From NCBI GenBank assembly GCA_022572865.1, contig JACZVB010000041.1:1-8463 (forward strand): a DNA stretch of 8,463 nt, in the 5' to 3' direction. The position numbers and the translations under genes are program-made. Shown here in pieces: positions 6,043 through 8,463 of this stretch. This DNA comes from Chloroflexota bacterium. GTDB taxonomy: Bacteria; Chloroflexota; Dehalococcoidia; Plut-88900. The notes under the pieces were generated by a model. That model did not search any database. It was given only the letters and a program-made list of their open reading frames with translations, and was not told the DNA's origin. The stretch's first letter is position 1. Each line of letters begins with the position of its first letter.

Positions 6043-7017
6043 ATGAAGCTCATGATCAATCTGCACCTGGAGCAGGATGCAGTAGTGGCGGACCGTGTCA
6101 CAGAGGACCAGAGAGCCAGGATCCAGGCCGTCTCGGAGGACATCTATATTACAGTGCCCGGGACCGTGGAGGAGAGGACATCGATATTGCCGGATACTGA
6201 GGTTATATTCGGCAATTTCGATCGTTCGATGTTCTCGCTGGCCAGGAGCCTCCGCTGGGTGCAATCCGTAGGCGCCGGCGTGGACGGCATGCTGTTCGAC
6301 GATTTCGTGAAGAGTGACATCCTCCTTACCAGCGCAAAGGGGCAGGTAGGGACTCACCTGGCGGACCATGCCTGGGGGCTGCTGCTGGCCCTCACCAGGG
6401 GAATAGCGCGGTCGGTCAGGGAGAAGACGGCGAAGTCCCAGCATTCCATACGGTCCGGGTCCTGGGAGCTTGGGGGCAAGACCCTCGGAGTCCTGGGGTT
6501 GGGAGGCACCGGCGTCGAGGTGGCACGACGGGCCCAGGGGTTCGGTATGCGGGTGATCGCCACAGACACGGAGGAGGTGGAGAAGCCGTCTTTCGTCGAG
6601 GAGCTGTGGCCGGCGGACCGGTTCTACGACCTTCTGGAGGCATCGGACATTGTGGCTGTATGCCTTCCCCTCACGCCCAAAACCCGGGGCCTCTTCGATC
6701 GAAAGGCTTTCAGCCGCATGCGTTCTCACGCCCTGCTGATAAACGTCACCCGGGGCGGCATCATGGACGGGCCGTCCCTGATGGAGGCCCTGGAGCACGG
6801 GACCATCGGGGGCGCGGGCCTGGATGTCACCCCAGAGGAGCCGCTGCCGGAGGACAGCCCCCTGTGGAACATGAGCAACGTGGTGGTTACCCCTCACACC
6901 GCCGGCGGGTCGCCCGAGAGGTTCGATAGGATGGTGGACCTGCTGTGCGCTAACCTGGGGCGCTACCTGAAGGGAGAGCCCCTTCTATCGGAAATAGACA
7001 AGGTGAAGGGGTATTAA
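6043..7017 (+). CDS. D-isomer-specific 2-hydroxyacid dehydrogenase family protein
   Basis: The 324-aa length is typical of the family, which reduces 2-oxo acids to (R)-2-hydroxy acids, or the reverse, with NAD(H). Residues 1-95 are the substrate lobe, including WVQSVGAGVDG (72-82). The nucleotide lobe contains LGLGGTGVEVARRA (151-164, GxGxxG) and VIATD with Asp175 at the end of beta 2, which favours NAD over NADP. The catalytic set is complete: Arg237 in NVTRGGIMD, Glu266 in DVTPEEPLP and His285 in TPHTAGG. LPLTPKTRGLF (208-218) is also characteristic. The overall pattern resembles the glyoxylate/hydroxypyruvate reductase and GhrA-like branch, but the substrate is undetermined. The neighbouring aminotransferase could supply a 2-oxo acid; this pairing is inference and the 127-bp gap leaves co-transcription open. 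Confidence 0.93.
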   Translation: MKLMINLHLEQDAVVADRVTEDQRARIQAVSEDIYITVPGTVEERTSILPDTEVIFGNFDRSMFSLARSLRWVQSVGAGVDGMLFDDFVKSDILLTSAKGQVGTHLADHAWGLLLALTRGIARSVREKTAKSQHSIRSGSWELGGKTLGVLGLGGTGVEVARRAQGFGMRVIATDTEEVEKPSFVEELWPADRFYDLLEASDIVAVCLPLTPKTRGLFDRKAFSRMRSHALLINVTRGGIMDGPSLMEALEHGTIGGAGLDVTPEEPLPEDSPLWNMSNVVVTPHTAGGSPERFDRMVDLLCANLGRYLKGEPLLSEIDKVKGY

Positions 7018-7064
7018 TCCGCCTGCCCCGCATTGGGGAGGCACGTGTGACCTGCCACCCACCA

Positions 7065-7140
7065 ACCATCCCCCTGGCCCCCTTCCTTTTCTGAAAGGGG
7101 GAAAGAGGATTCTGGTCCCGACGCGTCGGGACAGCCCCCT
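7065..7140. repeat. Structured dispersed repeat, copy B
   Basis: This copy aligns with 3363-3449 but its hairpin loops differ. The first hairpin is CCCCCTTCCTTTTCTGAAAGGGGG (7078-7101), less perfect than in copy A. The second is the 18-nt perfect palindrome GTCCCGACGCGTCGGGAC (7115-7132). It begins 47 bp after the dehydrogenase stop, and the first hairpin, followed by AAAGAGG rather than a U tract, could slow transcription but is not a classical terminator. Confidence 0.75.
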
Positions 7141-7150
7141 CCCGCCAAAA

Positions 7151-7166
7151 TCCCGACCCGTCGGGA
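7151..7166. repeat. Additional TCCCGAC/GTCGGGA inverted repeat
   Basis: TCCCGAC-CC-GTCGGGA is a 7-bp inverted repeat 18 bp beyond the palindrome of copy B, with the same TCGGGA core. Together with copies A and B it gives several TCGGGAC half-sites in the window, all in intergenic DNA. Confidence 0.6.
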
Positions 7167-7276
7167 CTTCGGCAGCTCTATGAGAGAGTTGTTGAAACCG
7201 GCGGGCTTTGTTGAATTTATCCAATGTCGGATGCTATCTTCACGCCTACCCACCCTCCAATGTTTTTCTGGTGGAA

Positions 7277-7322
7277 GGACGGCGGAGAGAATCCCTTTAT
7301 TTGATGAAGGACTCTCCCGTCC
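7277..7322. repeat. Imperfect inverted repeat in the 7018-7485 intergenic region
   Basis: GGACGGCGGAGAG (7277-7289) pairs with CTCTCCCGTCC (7312-7322) except for a two-base bulge, around a 22-nt loop. Flanking GGTGGA and TCCACC offer an alternative outer pairing. Its role is unknown. Confidence 0.4.
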
Positions 7323-7328
7323 ACCCCA

Positions 7329-7354
7329 GACCCTTCGCTTGCTGAGGGTGACAG
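7329..7354. repeat. Short dispersed repeat, second copy (CCCTTCGCTTGCTGAGGGTGACAG)
   Basis: Related to 3459-3484 with a two-base deletion and changes near the end. It lies in the same intergenic region as copy B, as the first copy lies next to copy A. The rest of the 7018-7485 region holds no credible ORF; a 7-bp hairpin ATCACCC-TAAA-GGGTGAT lies near 7396-7413. Confidence 0.5.
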
Positions 7355-7437
7355 CGTCAAAACCCGCAAATTGGGTTAGATAGCTAGCCCTTTTATCACC
7401 CTAAAGGGTGATGTGGTGGCAGCCCTCCGAGAGCATA

Positions 7438-7466
7438 CTGACATCAGTAAATGCTAATTCTAGTTT
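7438..7466 (+). promoter_or_regulatory. Weak candidate promoter for the small secreted protein
   Basis: CTGACA, a 17-bp spacer and TAGTTT lie about 20 bp before the Shine-Dalgarno. The -35 matches five of six, the -10 only about three of six. A short ACTGA-CA-TCAGT inverted repeat overlaps the -35 box and could be an operator, though it is short enough to be chance. Confidence 0.3.
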
Positions 7467-7485
7467 CGGATATCGGAGGGGTTAA

Positions 7486-7875
7486 ATGGCTCGAATGTTG
7501 CTGATGGGAATAGCGGTCTTCGCCATAGCTCTGACAGTGATGCAGGGCCTGCCCGTCGACGCAACCATCGGGCCCGCGATAACGGTTAGCTCCTCAGAGT
7601 ATGAGGGCGACATCTGCACCGTCACCTCCTCCGGTCTGTCTATTGTGGATGACGGCATATTTGATACCACCGACGGCGTCCTGGCCACGATAACCTGCAC
7701 TGATGGCGGAAACTACCTTGTTCGAGCCTCGGTCGTTGCTGACGGTCGAGAGCTCCAGAGCTCGACCCGTACTCTCTTCAGGGACAACACCCCGGAGATG
7801 GTCATCATATACCTGAGCCCCAGCGTCTCGGTTGGCAGCGTCGAATCGTACTCGGTGACCATACTGGCGGCATAG
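7486..7875 (+). CDS. Small secreted protein, function unknown
   Basis: The 129-residue product begins with a Sec signal: MARMLLMGIAVFAIALTVM, with a likely cleavage after VDA at residue 26. The mature part of about 100 residues is rich in Ser, Thr, Val and Asp, alternates short strands (AITVSSSEYEGD, GVLATITC, YLVRASVVADG, EMVIIYLSP, SYSVTILAA) and has two Cys (44 and 71) able to form one disulfide. It looks like a small beta-sandwich, but no family is recognised. GGAGG (7475-7479) six bases before ATG supports the start. It stands alone between a repeat-rich region and a convergent gene. Mature secreted form or exported subunit are both possible. Confidence 0.7.
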   Translation: MARMLLMGIAVFAIALTVMQGLPVDATIGPAITVSSSEYEGDICTVTSSGLSIVDDGIFDTTDGVLATITCTDGGNYLVRASVVADGRELQSSTRTLFRDNTPEMVIIYLSPSVSVGSVESYSVTILAA

Positions 7876-7941
7876 GGCCGAAGGCCTCCCGCTGATCGAT
7901 CCCCGCTAGCCAGCCCTGAACCCTCAGGCGTTAATCAAGAC

Positions 7942-7963
7942 AAAAAACCCGCTCTGTGGGCGC
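7942..7963 (-). terminator. Possible intrinsic terminator of the 142-aa gene
   Basis: Read on the minus strand, a GC-rich stretch with a short CCC...GGG stem is followed immediately by six T (the complement of 7942-7947). It lies about 55 bp after the stop codon of the gene at 8018-8446. The stem is only three to four pairs, so the call is weak. Confidence 0.25.
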
Positions 7964-8017
7964 GCCTGGGCCAGGGAAAGGGGTACGGTTGCGGAGAGGG
8001 CCTGGTCTAGCCCAGGG

Positions 8018-8446
8018 CTAGCTCCACTTGGTGCGGGAGAGAGTCTGCGCCCAGACTTCCACCTGGTCCAGGCGGTCCTGGATCAGGCCGTGGTCCAGCT
8101 TGCGGGCTGTATCGGGGTGGCCGGCCCTCACCAGCATGGGGACCAACCTGGTCCGCAGCCGGTTTATGGTCCAGGGAATCGGGTCGCCCTCCGCGGTGTA
8201 GTCCAGCATCAAGCGCTCATCCGGGCCGTCGGGGCCGTAGTGGTAGTGGGGGGCGTCATCAAAGCAATCGAAGCGGAGAAGCTCCGTTTCCTTGCCTTTG
8301 AGGTTGGCCATTACGCGAATGGTGACGCCCTCGTCACCGCCGAAGTGTCTGTAATCTAGGGCGAAGTCTATGACACCGGCCTTTACCGTCTCCACTTGAC
8401 CCGATATCACTTCATGGTCCATCTGGTCTTGGGCTACGTCCTGCAT
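8018..8446 (-). CDS. Conserved-looking cytoplasmic protein of unknown function
   Basis: The 142-aa product has no signal peptide or membrane segment and is rich in Asp, Arg and His. Residues about 13-60 are beta-strand-like (EVISGQVETVKAGVIDFALDYRHF, VTIRVMANLKGKETELLRFDCF). A distinctive DDAPHYHYGPDGPDE (63-77) follows, then LMLDYTAEGDPIPWTINRLRTRLVPMLVRAGH, and a helical C-terminal end. The clustered His and Asp could bind a metal, but this is speculation. ATG 8446 is preceded by GAGGTG seven bases upstream. The stop codon lies inside a CTAGCCC-A-GGGCTAG inverted repeat (8007-8021). I do not recognise the family with certainty, and the upstream partner is outside the window. Confidence 0.75.
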   Translation of the reverse strand: MQDVAQDQMDHEVISGQVETVKAGVIDFALDYRHFGGDEGVTIRVMANLKGKETELLRFDCFDDAPHYHYGPDGPDERLMLDYTAEGDPIPWTINRLRTRLVPMLVRAGHPDTARKLDHGLIQDRLDQVEVWAQTLSRTKWS

Positions 8447-8463
8447 CCTTATTCACCTCACTC

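Noticed and set aside
5968..6897. 309-codon minus-strand ORF opposite the dehydrogenase
   Set aside because: The plus-strand frame has complete family motifs and a ribosome-binding site; the antisense ORF is a by-product of GC-rich codon use.
8007..8021. CTAGCCC-A-GGGCTAG palindrome as a terminator
   Set aside because: It overlaps the stop codon, leaves almost no loop and has no U tract.

Overview
This GC-rich window looks like a piece of a bacterial chromosome, probably Chloroflexota (Dehalococcoidia/SAR202-like). That assignment is inferred from the style of the genes: lipoproteins with very long Pro/Thr linkers, a surface protein with a degenerate M23-like fold, and intergenic repeats of the 'CCCTTCG...GCTCAGG' kind. 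No rRNA or other decisive marker is present. I see no CRISPR array, transposase, integrase or tRNA.

Left part (1-3330), all on the minus strand. A thiamine locus starts at a sigma70-like promoter (about 3299-3327). It is followed by a clear TPP riboswitch, an intrinsic terminator, and thiG (thiazole synthase), which starts at TTG with a strong Shine-Dalgarno. A strong 17-bp hairpin lies after thiG. Next is a surface lipoprotein gene whose -10 box sits exactly where a leaderless mRNA would be expected. This gene is split into two frames by an apparent one-base frameshift at a C4T4 run: the N-terminal lipoprotein, linkers and Ig-like domain are in one frame, and the M23-like C-terminal part is in another. 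The window starts inside an FAD-dependent oxidoreductase that resembles the glycine oxidase ThiO, which would also serve thiazole synthesis. thiS is not in the window.

Middle (3331-3728) is a 400-bp non-coding stretch between divergent genes. It carries a structured dispersed repeat (copy A), a second short repeat, and a candidate extended -10 promoter for the rightward genes.

Right part (3729-7875) is on the plus strand. It holds a lipoprotein with Ig-like and NTF2-like parts, a PLP-dependent class I/II aminotransferase and a D-2-hydroxyacid dehydrogenase-like protein. The last two could act in sequence (amino acid to 2-oxo acid to 2-hydroxy acid), but that is inference. A 470-bp intergenic region follows with copy B of the structured repeat and several more inverted repeats, then a small secreted protein of unknown function. 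The window ends with a minus-strand gene for a 142-aa protein of unknown function.

The observations most worth following are the frameshift that separates two halves of one surface protein, the A/B structured repeat family with its TCGGGAC palindromes, and the leaderless start. I found no convincing new multi-gene system.
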